From the NCBI GenBank assembly GCA_913061245.1, contig CAJXTO010000001.1, positions 1-35,045 on the forward strand: a stretch of DNA of 35,045 nucleotides, given 5' to 3'. A program made the position numbers and the translations under genes. Under the pieces are notes generated by a model. The model was not told the DNA's origin, searched no databases, and saw only the letters and a list, made by a program, of their open reading frames with translations. The stretch is from an uncultured Oceanospirillales bacterium (GTDB taxonomy: Bacteria > Pseudomonadota > Gammaproteobacteria > Pseudomonadales > Litorivicinaceae). Below are positions 7,647-16,163 of the stretch, piece after piece (the stretch's first letter is position 1; each line of letters starts with the position of its first letter).

Positions 7647-9211
7647 AACTACCGACTATTTCTTCACATATTTTTCAAGAATCTCATTTAGAGGCTTTAA
7701 GCCAACATCTTCGTGGGATGCGATTTGGGCTCGAGAAAGAGGGTCTCCGTGTCGATCGAGATACCGGCAAAATTGCGCAAACAGCGCACCCAAAGGCGCT
7801 TGGCTCTGCACTCACTCATCCTCACATCACGACTGATTATTCTGAAGCATTATTGGAGTTTGTGACCGGAACACATGCATCGCCACAAGCAGCTATCCAA
7901 GAACTTGAAGAGCTCCATGCTTTTGCTAGCACCGTTCTCGGAAACGAGCGTATCTGGCCACTATCAATGCCCTGCCAGTTACCAGACTCAGACGCTGATA
8001 TTCCTCTAGCGTACTACGGAGAATCCCACATAGGGCGGCTGAAAACAGTCTACCGTCGAGGACTCGGTTTTCGTTATGGTCGACAAATGCAAACCATTGC
8101 AGGCGTACACTTCAATCTCTCTTTCAGCGATGACTTCTGGTCGTGGAAAGCCGCTCTCGATGGCCATCCTGATGGTACAGATAGCCGTCTAATCCGTGAC
8201 AACGGTTACTTTCAGACCATTCGCAATTTTCGCCGCATCCAATGGCTCATCATGCTCCTGACCGGATCGAGCCCATCGGTTGATGAGAGTTTCCGTTTGC
8301 TCGCTACCGACCGATTTAAAGTGTCGGGTCGCACACGGCTTGCCGAAGGCGCAACGAGCCTTCGCATGAGCGATCTTGGATATCAGTCTGCTGCACAAGA
8401 ATCGATCAATATTTGCTTCAATCACTTAGATACTTACTGCAACACATTGTCTAAAGCAGTTCACCATCCTTGGCCAACCTACGAGGGCTTAGGGCTCAAA
8501 GACGACCAAGGGTTTAAACAGCTCAATACCGCCGTTTTGCAGATTGAAAATGAGTATTACTCAAGTATTCGGCCGAAACGTGTTCAGCAATCGGGTGAGC
8601 GCCCTGTGCGCGCGCTCATTAATCGTGGAGTCGAATACTTAGAAGTCCGTGCAATTGATCTCAATCCTTTTGCGAGAAATGGCATCTCAGAGCACGAAGC
8701 ATCTCTCATCACATTATTGATGACAGCATCAGCCTTGGCGGACAGTCCTCTGAACTCACCAGAAGAATGTGTGGCTATCAATGGGATCAATGCACGCGCC
8801 AGTTGGGCAGGCAGACGTCTGGACCAGCGCTTTGATGACCAATCAACATTCAAGCAAGCAGGCCTTGAGTTTCTGGGATCACTGGACCCTGTGGCAGAAG
8901 CACTCAACTCAGCCTTTCAAACAGAAAGCTTCACGGATGCATTGGATGACGCACGATTACGACTCGAGGGAACCTGTCCTCTGCTATCCGATGAGATCGA
9001 ACAAGCAGTTCTGCAAGAGGGGCATTTAGAATTTGGCTTGGCTCGAGCGAATCAGCACCACGACAGTTGGCAGACCGTCGCTCCGACAGGAGACAGGCTA
9101 GAGATTATGCAACAAGAAGCGAGCGAGAGCCTTAAGGCCGAAGAACGAATTGCAGCATCAAACGAAGGCTCTTTCGATGCCTTCGTTGACGCTTATATCA
9201 ATCAGCCTTAA
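7637..9211 (+). CDS. gshA: Glutamate-cysteine ligase
   Basis: This enzyme catalyses the first step of glutathione synthesis, joining glutamate and cysteine with ATP in the cytosol. At 524 residues it fits the gammaproteobacterial GshA family (E. coli 518). Recognisable segments are FGLEKEGLRVDRDTG, HPKALGSALTHPHITTDYSEALLEF, the HFNLSF stretch of the active site, and YLEVRAIDLNPF. The GTG start at 7637 is chosen because the 27 residues before the first internal ATG align with the start of E. coli GshA, and GGAA lies a few bases upstream. It overlaps the preceding gene by ten bases. Its stop abuts the stop of the convergent FKBP gene with no gap. Confidence 0.95.
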   Translation: MQLKLPTISSHIFQESHLEALSQHLRGMRFGLEKEGLRVDRDTGKIAQTAHPKALGSALTHPHITTDYSEALLEFVTGTHASPQAAIQELEELHAFASTVLGNERIWPLSMPCQLPDSDADIPLAYYGESHIGRLKTVYRRGLGFRYGRQMQTIAGVHFNLSFSDDFWSWKAALDGHPDGTDSRLIRDNGYFQTIRNFRRIQWLIMLLTGSSPSVDESFRLLATDRFKVSGRTRLAEGATSLRMSDLGYQSAAQESINICFNHLDTYCNTLSKAVHHPWPTYEGLGLKDDQGFKQLNTAVLQIENEYYSSIRPKRVQQSGERPVRALINRGVEYLEVRAIDLNPFARNGISEHEASLITLLMTASALADSPLNSPEECVAINGINARASWAGRRLDQRFDDQSTFKQAGLEFLGSLDPVAEALNSAFQTESFTDALDDARLRLEGTCPLLSDEIEQAVLQEGHLEFGLARANQHHDSWQTVAPTGDRLEIMQQEASESLKAEERIAASNEGSFDAFVDAYINQP

Positions 9212-9898
9212 TTAATTTGCTGGATTGATTTCCAATAACTCAACGTCAAAGACAAGCACTGAGTTTGGCGGGATAGGTCCTGTACCAGCAGGGCCATAAG
9301 CAAGTGCTGATGGAATCGTGAACTGGAATTTTGATCCAACCTTCATTAACTGAACGCCTTCAGACCAACCAGGAATCACACCATTCAATGGGAAGCTCAC
9401 TGGCTCGCCGCGCGCGATTGAGCTATCAAATACGTCACCTGAAATCAGGCGCCCTTCATAATGTACTTTGACAGTGTCGGTCGCCTTTGGTGAATCTCCA
9501 GAGCCTTCAGCCAACACTTTGTACTGAAGTCCTGATGCGGTCACAGTCACGCCATCTTTTTTCGCATTATCAGCCAAAAAGGCTTCACCTGATTTGAGAT
9601 TTGCTTCCGCCATTGCTTCTACCTGTCGTTGCTGTTCAGCGCGAACTTTAGTCTGCGCGTCTTGGACTGCTTTATTGATTGCTGGACGGTCCAGCTTCCA
9701 ATTCTTTGGATCTTTTGAGTCCTTCAATCCCTCAAGAACGAATTGTGGATCGAGATCACCAAAATCATTTTGAATACGCTCGCCGAGAATGATCCCAAGG
9801 CTATAGCTTAATTTTTCTAAATCTGTTGAGGGTTCATTCGCAAGCGCCGGAGTCGCAAGCAAAGACGCGATTAGAGCGCCCCGAAACAATGATTTCAT
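9212..9898 (-). CDS. Periplasmic FKBP-type peptidyl-prolyl isomerase (FkpA/Mip-like)
   Basis: This is a secreted proline isomerase/chaperone of the Mip/FkpA type. Residues 1-20 form a signal peptide ending TPALA. A helical dimerisation region (about 25-110) is followed by an FKBP domain (about 120-226). FKBP active-site residues are present: Tyr147 in VHYEGR, Phe157-Asp158 in DVFDSS, Val174-Ile175 in GVIPGW and Tyr201 in ALAYGP. At 228 residues it matches the family. AAGGAG stands ideally before the ATG, and only nine bases separate it from the ynjF-like gene upstream, so it is probably the last gene of that operon. It could be named fkpA or fklB; I do not choose between them. Confidence 0.93.
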   Translation of the reverse strand: MKSLFRGALIASLLATPALANEPSTDLEKLSYSLGIILGERIQNDFGDLDPQFVLEGLKDSKDPKNWKLDRPAINKAVQDAQTKVRAEQQRQVEAMAEANLKSGEAFLADNAKKDGVTVTASGLQYKVLAEGSGDSPKATDTVKVHYEGRLISGDVFDSSIARGEPVSFPLNGVIPGWSEGVQLMKVGSKFQFTIPSALAYGPAGTGPIPPNSVLVFDVELLEINPAN

Positions 9899-9907
9899 AC
9901 ATACTCC

Positions 9908-10552
9908 TTAGTTAGTTTCCGAGAGCCTATCAGGCTCTGGGGTCGAAATGCCACGTAAGACTCGATTTCCCTCGATAATCCGGGTGGCAGTGGTAATTAA
10001 ACACAACGCACCGAACCCCCAAGCTAGCCACTCAAACCATTCAGGAACGAGGCACATTAATAGCAAAACTATCGTGGTTTCAAAGCCTTCGGTCAGACCC
10101 TGTAAGTAATAGATCGATTTATCTTTGAGCGCCTGGTTCTCCAAGCCATGCCGAGCCGCAAAAATGGAGAACGCAAGAAAACTCGAGCCAGTTCCAACAA
10201 AACTAAATAATAAAAAAGCAGCAGCCAAACCAACGCTCGGATCACGAACTGCGAACGCGAAAGGTATCGCGCTATACACCAAAAAATCACAGGTGATGTC
10301 GAGAAAAGCACCCCGTTCCGTTGGACCATGGATGCGCGCTAAGGCTCCATCTAATCCATCCAATAAACGGTTCATGCCAAATAAAATCACAGCAATCATT
10401 AAGGCATCTGACATGATTGCGACTGCTGCCAAAAGCCCACTTAACGCACCAGCTAAGGTCAATTGTGTCGCTGTAATCCCTGCTTGAGATAGTGGGCGCG
10501 CAGCAGATCTCAGAGGTGCTTTCAGATGCTTAACAATCAGCGCGTCAAACAC
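9908..10552 (-). CDS. ynjF: CDP-alcohol phosphatidyltransferase, YnjF-like
   Basis: This 214-residue polytopic inner-membrane enzyme carries the CDP-alcohol phosphotransferase signature: Asp65-x2-Asp68-Gly69-x2-Ala72-Arg73, then Gly81-x3-Asp85-x3-Asp89. Such enzymes move a phosphatidyl or phospho-alcohol group from a CDP-linked donor to an alcohol, as in phosphatidylglycerol or phosphatidylserine synthesis; the acceptor here is unknown. The start is GTG at 10552, with AGGAGGAG about seven bases upstream, and it overlaps the end of the ynjD-like gene by 16 bases. In E. coli ynjF also ends a ynjBCD-containing cluster, which supports the YnjF assignment by context. Confidence 0.85.
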   Translation of the reverse strand: MFDALIVKHLKAPLRSAARPLSQAGITATQLTLAGALSGLLAAVAIMSDALMIAVILFGMNRLLDGLDGALARIHGPTERGAFLDITCDFLVYSAIPFAFAVRDPSVGLAAAFLLFSFVGTGSSFLAFSIFAARHGLENQALKDKSIYYLQGLTEGFETTIVLLLMCLVPEWFEWLAWGFGALCLITTATRIIEGNRVLRGISTPEPDRLSETN

Positions 10553-11157
10553 ACCATGTCTCCTCCTGGTGGGCGATCTTCTGGATGATGCGTTACCAAA
10601 ATGCCATAAGCACCATCATGTCTTACTTGTTCAAAAATCAGATGTTTCACCTGCTCGCGCGTCTCTGAATCAAGTGCACTCAAGGGTTCATCAAGTAATA
10701 CGATCCGAGGATGTGGTGCGAGAGCGCGAGCGACAGCGACACGCATCATCTGCCCTCGCGATAATTGAAATGGATCCTGCGCAGCCATCCCACTCAGGCC
10801 AATTTGGTTCAATAATTGATTAACCCGGTCTCGATGAGATGCGTCTTTCAATTGATGCATCGACAGCTCGATGTTTGCGCCAATAGATAGATGAGGAAAG
10901 AGTAACGGCTCCTGAAAAACGGTCTGCGACTCGGCACTCAGCCGAGTTGAAGGATCCATTGGGCGGCCATCAAAGGTGATTTGACCGGATATCTCGACTC
11001 CAGGCTCCTGATCAATCAGCGCATGCAGCAGTGTGGATTTGCCAAGACCTGACTCACCCTGCAACGTCATTATCTCTCCAGACCCTAGTGCGAAGGAAAA
11101 TGGCTTAAACAGTTGTCGACCAGCGCGGATCACTGAGACTTCATCGAAAATCAGCAT
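10537..11157 (-). CDS. ynjD: ABC transporter ATP-binding protein, YnjD-like
   Basis: This 206-residue ATPase energises the importer encoded by the two genes upstream. Walker A is GESGLGKST (34-42), the Q-loop is FQEPLLFPHL, the signature is LSRGQ (132-136) rather than LSGGQ, Walker B is VLLDEP (153-158) and the H-loop is VTHHPED. The ATG at 11157 is chosen because AAGGGG lies six bases upstream; an in-frame ATG at 11163 would touch that site. It overlaps the permease gene by 17 bases and the ynjF-like gene by 16. The short length suits YnjD/ThiQ-type ATPases, so a thiamine-like substrate remains possible, but the neighbours favour Ynj. Confidence 0.87.
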   Translation of the reverse strand: MLIFDEVSVIRAGRQLFKPFSFALGSGEIMTLQGESGLGKSTLLHALIDQEPGVEISGQITFDGRPMDPSTRLSAESQTVFQEPLLFPHLSIGANIELSMHQLKDASHRDRVNQLLNQIGLSGMAAQDPFQLSRGQMMRVAVARALAPHPRIVLLDEPLSALDSETREQVKHLIFEQVRHDGAYGILVTHHPEDRPPGGDMVCLTR

Positions 11158-12754
11158 ACCCATCCCCTTGCATCCCAACGCGATGGCGCCACGAAATACG
11201 GTTAACCCAGAGAGCAAGCCCGAAAGCAATCAGTGGTAACAGTACATTAACCAATCCTGTCACAGCAGCTGGCCTCCGCTCACCACCGACAGTGACCATT
11301 AGCTCCGTCATGAGTGTTTCGATACGACCACCACCTAGCAGGATCGTTTGGGTATACAGAGCACAACTCACAGCAAAAGCGAGCGCGAACGCCAAGACCA
11401 ATAATCGGCTGTGTCGTGGCATCCAAATCAATAGAATCTGCTGCCACACAGTCAAGCCGGCTTGTTTTAAAAGCACCTCATGACGCCAATCGCGATCGAA
11501 CCAACTATCACTCACTACAATCATCACATACGGAAGCGCGATTAATGTATGACCTAAGATCACCGGCCAAAGACCAGGGCTTCCCCCAAAAAAGTAAATC
11601 CACGCAAGCAACCCCGATGCCATCGGAAGTGCCGGCAACCAAAGAAATGCCCACCAAATCCAATGCAAGCGCTTCTGCCCTTTTGACACCAAGTACTCAA
11701 GAATGCACACAGCCAAAACAATGGCGATTACGCTCGTAGTAAGTCCTATCAATAGAGACGTCCAGAATGGAGACTTCAAACTCTCTAGGCTTGTCAAAGC
11801 ACTCAATGAAACATAAGGCAACGGCTCCAAAACGCTCCATCGCAACGTCACAGCCCAAATCAGCAAACTCACAATCGATAACCAAGTCGCGGTAATGAGA
11901 GTCCAGCGCAACACGGTTACCCCGTCCGTCAAAGCCATCACATCAGGTAGTCGATCTTTAACGCATGGACGAGTCAATCGATGAAATACGCCCCAAACTC
12001 CCACAAGCAAGACCAATAGGATGAGTAAACCAAGCGCGCCTGCCTGTCGATTTAGTGCATTGGGATCAGTCAGCAACTGAAATAAGCGAACACCGATCAG
12101 CTGTGGCTGATCTGGGCCCAGAATCAGACTGACTTCGAGATTGGTCAGTCCAAAAACGAACACCACAAAAATCGCCGGCCACATCAAGCGTATGACCTGA
12201 GGCCAGATGAGTTGATGATGGCATTGGATTTGAGTCAAACCGGCTTGCCGAGCTATCACCTGATAAGAACGTAGCGGAAGCCTTTTGGTGATCGGTATCG
12301 CAATGGCAATTAAAAATGCACTTTCTTTGATCACAAGTGACAAGATCGTACCCATCCCCCATGGATCTCTCGGGAATAAGTATTGCTGGTCGAGTGGAAG
12401 CTCAAAAAACACGGAGATCCATCGCCAACCAACGCCTCCAGCGGACAGAGCCAACAATAAACCGACCGCAAGCGCACTGTGTGGCATCGCAAGCAATACA
12501 CTTCGCCACACCCCGGAATCACTCACCTGAAGAGTTTTGGCAGACATAGCACGCGCGATGAATAAAGAGATAATAAGCGAGGCACTCGCAACCCATAGAG
12601 AAAGTATGAGCGAATCAATCAGAGCAGGCTCACTCCACAAACGCTCGAGACCCCGAGTCCAAGAAATACCTGAATAACGGCCGAGTGCATCATCCAATAA
12701 CCCAATGATGGGAAGAATCAGAATAAGAACGAAAAATCGTTCAATCCAGTTCAC
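11141..12754 (-). CDS. ynjC: ABC transporter permease with two fused permease domains, YnjC-like
   Basis: This is a 537-residue inner-membrane protein with two tandem binding-protein-dependent permease domains, about 12 membrane helices in all, like E. coli YnjC and other fused permeases of the iron/thiamine/polyamine group. EAA-like loops can be seen around VIARQAGLTQIQCHHQLIWP in the first half and LLKQAGLTVWQQILLIWMP in the second. The GTG at 12754 is chosen as start: it forms a GTGA overlap with the stop of the binding-protein gene and has GGAAGG about five bases upstream. An in-frame ATG at 12784 is possible but lacks such a site. The substrate is unknown. Confidence 0.86.
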   Translation of the reverse strand: MNWIERFFVLILILPIIGLLDDALGRYSGISWTRGLERLWSEPALIDSLILSLWVASASLIISLFIARAMSAKTLQVSDSGVWRSVLLAMPHSALAVGLLLALSAGGVGWRWISVFFELPLDQQYLFPRDPWGMGTILSLVIKESAFLIAIAIPITKRLPLRSYQVIARQAGLTQIQCHHQLIWPQVIRLMWPAIFVVFVFGLTNLEVSLILGPDQPQLIGVRLFQLLTDPNALNRQAGALGLLILLVLLVGVWGVFHRLTRPCVKDRLPDVMALTDGVTVLRWTLITATWLSIVSLLIWAVTLRWSVLEPLPYVSLSALTSLESLKSPFWTSLLIGLTTSVIAIVLAVCILEYLVSKGQKRLHWIWWAFLWLPALPMASGLLAWIYFFGGSPGLWPVILGHTLIALPYVMIVVSDSWFDRDWRHEVLLKQAGLTVWQQILLIWMPRHSRLLVLAFALAFAVSCALYTQTILLGGGRIETLMTELMVTVGGERRPAAVTGLVNVLLPLIAFGLALWVNRISWRHRVGMQGDGYADFR

Positions 12755-13947
12755 CGAGCCTTCCCAAAGTAGCGCTCTTTCCATGCACGCTCTAGTGGCT
12801 CAACCCAACTTGCGTGCGGTTCCGACAAAGGAATACCACGATCCGCCACCGATAAAGTTGCCGGGCCTAAATCGAGAGAGTCGAAAAGTTCTCGGCCTTT
12901 GGAGTCTAATCGAGACAGATCGATCACCGTCGGATCACCCCAAACCGTTGGATCTGCTTTCTCAGCCTGCGCTTCTGAACTTAAAAGAAGATTGATCCAA
13001 ACCAAGGCCCCTGCACGCGCATCGGCATTAAACGGAATCGCCAAAAAATGTGTGTTTCCAACAGTACCCGTATTATGAATATACGTTCTAACTGATGGTG
13101 CAAACCGACCGTCAAGAATCCGTTGTGACGCGTCATTCGGATTGAAGCTCAGTGCAATATCCAAAATGCCATCGGCGAACAAATCCATCATCACTTCTGC
13201 CGAGTCAGGAAACTCCTTGCCTCCACGCCACAAATACGGATGTAAGGCATCAAGGTATGCCCACATGGGAGCGGTCACTCGCTTAAATCGCTCTTGCGAA
13301 TAGGGTTCCTTTAACCAATCTTGCTGCTCGGTCGTCTCCCACAGAACCTGTTTTAGAAATGTCGTTCCGTGAAAATTGGGTGGCTCAGGATAGGTCACGC
13401 GCCCAGGATTATTTTTCGCATAGTCCAGTAATGCATCCATCGACTTCGGTGGCTGAGAAAGGCGCGATTGATCGTAAATAAATACCAGTTGAGCACGACC
13501 CCATGGAGCTTCTAGTCCATCTGTCGGAACCGAAAAATCAGCGGCAATGGTCGGATCGTCAAGATTGATCGCTCTCGATGATGGAAGATCGGTAACAAAC
13601 GGAGCTCCCAAGAGTCCATCGCGCTTCATCCGAGCAAAGTTCTCTCCATTGATCCACATGACATCGACTGAGCCTTGATCTGATCGACCGACACGTTTTG
13701 CCGTTTGTATGCCTTGGATTGCCACAGAGATATCGTCAACTTTAACGTGCTCGACTTTGACATCGTGGCGTTCTTCGGCGATTTGCGCCCAACGCGCGAT
13801 GTATTGGTTAATCGTTGACGAACCACCCCATGCATAAAAATATACTGTCTGACCCTTCGCATCGGCTTCTACAGTCTGCCAATCAGCTGCTTGGCCGGTC
13901 TGGATACCGGCAAGCAACACAAGTGCAACCATCAGTCGAAAATTCAT
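12751..13947 (-). CDS. ynjB: ABC transporter periplasmic substrate-binding protein, YnjB-like
   Basis: This 398-residue secreted protein has a signal peptide ending TGQAADW. The mature part begins TVYFYAWGGSSTINQYIARWA, typical of family-1 extracellular solute-binding proteins that bind metals, thiamine or polyamines. KVEHVKVDDI and DVMWINGENFARMK are characteristic of the YnjB branch as I remember it. The ATG at 13947 overlaps the stop of the VTT gene (TGATG) and has AGAGG about seven bases upstream; a TTG one codon earlier is the alternative. It is the first of three genes that together form a complete importer. The ligand cannot be told from sequence. Confidence 0.87.
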   Translation of the reverse strand: MNFRLMVALVLLAGIQTGQAADWQTVEADAKGQTVYFYAWGGSSTINQYIARWAQIAEERHDVKVEHVKVDDISVAIQGIQTAKRVGRSDQGSVDVMWINGENFARMKRDGLLGAPFVTDLPSSRAINLDDPTIAADFSVPTDGLEAPWGRAQLVFIYDQSRLSQPPKSMDALLDYAKNNPGRVTYPEPPNFHGTTFLKQVLWETTEQQDWLKEPYSQERFKRVTAPMWAYLDALHPYLWRGGKEFPDSAEVMMDLFADGILDIALSFNPNDASQRILDGRFAPSVRTYIHNTGTVGNTHFLAIPFNADARAGALVWINLLLSSEAQAEKADPTVWGDPTVIDLSRLDSKGRELFDSLDLGPATLSVADRGIPLSEPHASWVEPLERAWKERYFGKAR

Positions 13948-14684
13948 CAATGAACCTCTTCTTTATAACGATTTGAAATGACAGCTGATGCCGCAGAAAA
14001 CGCACCAAGCAAAACCAAGGGCAACCAGACTTCGGGATGCTCAGCTAAATTCCACTGCGGACTCAATCCTCGCTCCAACACAGTATCCAGACCCTTCCCA
14101 ACACCCACATAAATAGCAGTACCCGGGATGATGCCAACCGCTGTCGCGAGCGCGAAGTCACGAAGCCTCATCTCTAATAGCGCTGGAATGATGTTCACTA
14201 ACCAAAACGGAAAAAATGGAATAAACCGCATAGTCAGTAGCCAGCGTATAGGGCTCTTGTGGAAGGTCTCTTGCACTGTTTCAACCACACCTCCGGCACG
14301 CTTTGTAAACAACTGGCGTGCAAACGTCGAAGCCAGTAGAAAAACAATCATTGCACCGGTCGTTGCACTCAACACGATGATCGGTAAAGCAATCCACCCA
14401 AAAAGCGCCGCGCCCATCAGCGTCAATAATGATGCAATCGGCAAGGACAAACTAACCGCCAGCACGTAGGTAAGGAAGAAGACAACAAGAGACAATGAAT
14501 AGTCATCTTGAAGCATGACTTTAAATTCCGAATATCGCGCTAGAAGCTCGTCAGTTCGCAATGAACCGCTACCGAACCAGATCACGAGACCGAAGCCAAC
14601 CGCACCGACAACCCATCCGATTCGTTTCACGCTGATTCCAATCAAGTTTCCAATACCGCTTCGCCGAAAGACGCGAAACTCCAT
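13947..14684 (-). CDS. VTT/TVP38-TMEM64 (DedA-like) membrane protein, YdjX/YdjZ type
   Basis: This 245-residue inner-membrane protein has an N-terminal helix, a core with YVLAVSLSLPIASLLTLMGAALFG, and the VTT-domain hallmark around RFIPFFPFWLVNIIPALLE and GIIPGTAIYVGVGKGLD. The VTT/DedA superfamily includes lipid scramblases and flippases; the job of the YdjX/YdjZ branch is not established. It is the first gene of a run of six on the minus strand. E. coli likewise has ydjX, ydjY and ydjZ just upstream of ynjA-F, so the association is old. No Shine-Dalgarno sequence is evident, and a -10-like element ends only about 12 bases before the ATG. Confidence 0.85.
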   Translation of the reverse strand: MEFRVFRRSGIGNLIGISVKRIGWVVGAVGFGLVIWFGSGSLRTDELLARYSEFKVMLQDDYSLSLVVFFLTYVLAVSLSLPIASLLTLMGAALFGWIALPIIVLSATTGAMIVFLLASTFARQLFTKRAGGVVETVQETFHKSPIRWLLTMRFIPFFPFWLVNIIPALLEMRLRDFALATAVGIIPGTAIYVGVGKGLDTVLERGLSPQWNLAEHPEVWLPLVLLGAFSAASAVISNRYKEEVH

Positions 14685-14693
14685 AGTAATTCA

Positions 14694-14710
14694 GATACCC
14701 TATGGGCATC
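14694..14710. promoter_or_regulatory. Imperfect inverted repeat and symmetric -10-like element between the VTT gene and hemB
   Basis: GATACCC-TAT-GGGCATC is a 7-base inverted repeat with one mismatch. It includes TACCCTA (14696-14702), which gives TACCCT on the plus strand and TAGGGT on the minus strand. It lies within the 55 bases separating two divergent genes, so it may be a shared promoter core or an operator. Weak prediction. Confidence 0.25.
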
Positions 14711-14739
14711 TCAATAGATTTCATCCAAAGAGGTCCACG

Positions 14740-15744
14740 ATGACGGAAATTTTTCCTGTCGGCTATCCAACGCGGCGGCTGCGCCGCAATCGACGCGACG
14801 CGTTTTCTCGGGCGCTTGTGCGGGAGAATACGCTCACAACATCACATTTGATTTATCCGATGTTCGTTCTCGATGGGCACAACGAAAGAGAATCTGTGAA
14901 CTCAATGCCTGGCGTTGATCGGTTGTCGATCGATTTGATGCTCAAACAAGCCGAACGAGCACACACTTTGGGTATTCCAGCCGTCGCACTATTTCCTGTT
15001 GTTCGTGACAACAAAACCGAAGATGGTCGCGAAGCGTATAATCCTGACGGTTTGGTGCAGCGTGCAGTTCGAGCACTCAAATCCGAACTTCCTGATCTCG
15101 GCGTCATTACAGACGTTGCACTCGATCCCTACACAACACACGGACAAGACGGCTTAATTGATGCATCCGGTTATGTCTTAAACGATGAAACGTGCGACGT
15201 TTTGGTTCAGCAAGCACTGTCTCATGCTGAGGCGGGTGCTGACATTGTGGCGCCCAGTGACATGATGGACGGCAGAATCGGACTGATTCGTGACGCACTC
15301 GAAGACGAAGATCATATCCATACCCGTATTCTTGCCTACTCTGCAAAGTATGCGAGTGCGTTCTATGGCCCGTTCAGAGATGCTGTTGGATCAAGCGCGA
15401 ATCTAGGCAAAAAAGATAAACGGACCTATCAAATGGATCCATCCAATAGTGACGAAGCGCTCCATGAGGTCGCAGAAGACCTCTATGAGGGTGCAGACAT
15501 TGTGATGATTAAACCAGGACTGCCGTATCTCGATATCGTTCAACGTATTAAAACGACCTTTAAAGTCCCAGTTGCTGTATATCAAGTCAGTGGCGAATAC
15601 GCGATGATTCAGGCTGCGCATCAGAACGGATGGATTGACGGCAAGGCCGTCATGATGGAAAGTCTCGAATCAATGGTGCGCGCCGGTGCAGACTGTATAC
15701 TTACATACTCCGCGATCGACGCGGCCGAAAACCTCACTGCTTAA
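14740..15744 (+). CDS. hemB: Delta-aminolevulinic acid dehydratase (porphobilinogen synthase), Mg-type
   Basis: This cytosolic enzyme condenses two 5-aminolevulinate molecules to porphobilinogen, the second common step of tetrapyrrole synthesis. The protein has 334 residues. The Schiff-base lysines are Lys203 (AYSAKYASAFYGPF) and Lys258 (VMIKPGLPYLD). The metal region reads DVALDPYTTHGQDG, with Asp where zinc-dependent enzymes have Cys, so this is the Mg-dependent type seen in Pseudomonas. The ATG at 14740 is preceded by AGAGG at six bases; the open frame upstream to 14515 is antisense to the VTT gene and is rejected. It is followed after 24 bases by trxA. Confidence 0.96.
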   Translation: MTEIFPVGYPTRRLRRNRRDAFSRALVRENTLTTSHLIYPMFVLDGHNERESVNSMPGVDRLSIDLMLKQAERAHTLGIPAVALFPVVRDNKTEDGREAYNPDGLVQRAVRALKSELPDLGVITDVALDPYTTHGQDGLIDASGYVLNDETCDVLVQQALSHAEAGADIVAPSDMMDGRIGLIRDALEDEDHIHTRILAYSAKYASAFYGPFRDAVGSSANLGKKDKRTYQMDPSNSDEALHEVAEDLYEGADIVMIKPGLPYLDIVQRIKTTFKVPVAVYQVSGEYAMIQAAHQNGWIDGKAVMMESLESMVRAGADCILTYSAIDAAENLTA

Positions 15745-15768
15745 GACAAGAAACATAACGAGGATATA

Positions 15769-16095
15769 ATGAGCGACCAAATTACAACTCTGACAAATGA
15801 CAACTTTGATTCAGTGATCAAAGATGCGCAAACGCCTGTATTGGTGGACTTCTGGGCCGAATGGTGCGGTCCATGTAAAATGATTGCGCCTGTCTTAGAA
15901 GAACTTGCTACCGAATACGCAGGGCGTTTAACGATCGCAAAACTTAACGTGGACGATCACCGCGAGGCGACTGAAAAATTTAATATTCGCGGCATTCCGA
16001 CACTCATCTTGTTTAAGAATGGTGAACCCGAAGCAACAAAGGTTGGTGCGCTGTCTAAAAGCCAGCTCGCAGCATTTCTTGATTCAAACATCTAA
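15769..16095 (+). CDS. trxA: Thioredoxin 1
   Basis: This 108-residue cytosolic thiol-disulfide reductase carries the canonical active site WCGPCK with Cys33 and Cys36. Other hallmarks are VLVDFWAEWCGP, KLNVDDH and the cis-Pro loop RGIPTLILFKNGE. GAGG stands six bases before the ATG. Placement between hemB and rho matches gammaproteobacterial gene order. Thioredoxin can supply electrons to many targets; the MsrAB protein in this window appears exported, so any link would need a membrane electron carrier, which I do not see here. Confidence 0.98.
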   Translation: MSDQITTLTNDNFDSVIKDAQTPVLVDFWAEWCGPCKMIAPVLEELATEYAGRLTIAKLNVDDHREATEKFNIRGIPTLILFKNGEPEATKVGALSKSQLAAFLDSNI

Positions 16096-16108
16096 AAGAC
16101 TAGACGAG

Positions 16109-16163
16109 CACACCGAAAGCGCCTAAGCTTTCGGTGTGGATGCCCTCCACAACTCCCTTTTTT
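16109..16163 (+). promoter_or_regulatory. Two overlapping hairpins and T-tract in the trxA-rho interval (candidate terminator/attenuator)
   Basis: Hairpin 1 is a perfect 12-base stem (16109-16120 with 16127-16138) and loop GCCTAA. Hairpin 2 pairs TGTGGA (16135-16140) with TCCACA (16146-16151) over a five-base loop, and a run of six T follows at 16158-16163. The two share 16135-16138, so their full stems cannot form together. Only hairpin 2 lies near the T-tract, six bases away, so it is at best a weak terminator. The arrangement resembles an antiterminator/terminator pair ahead of rho, but this is inference. Confidence 0.45.

Noticed and set aside
14515..14739. N-terminal extension of hemB by 75 codons
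   Set aside because: It would run antisense through the start of the VTT gene; the family start and an AGAGG ribosome-binding site point to ATG 14740.
16109..16138. Hairpin 1 of the trxA-rho gap as a stand-alone intrinsic terminator
   Set aside because: The T-run begins about 20 bases after the stem, too far for a standard terminator on the plus strand, and no T-run suits the minus strand.
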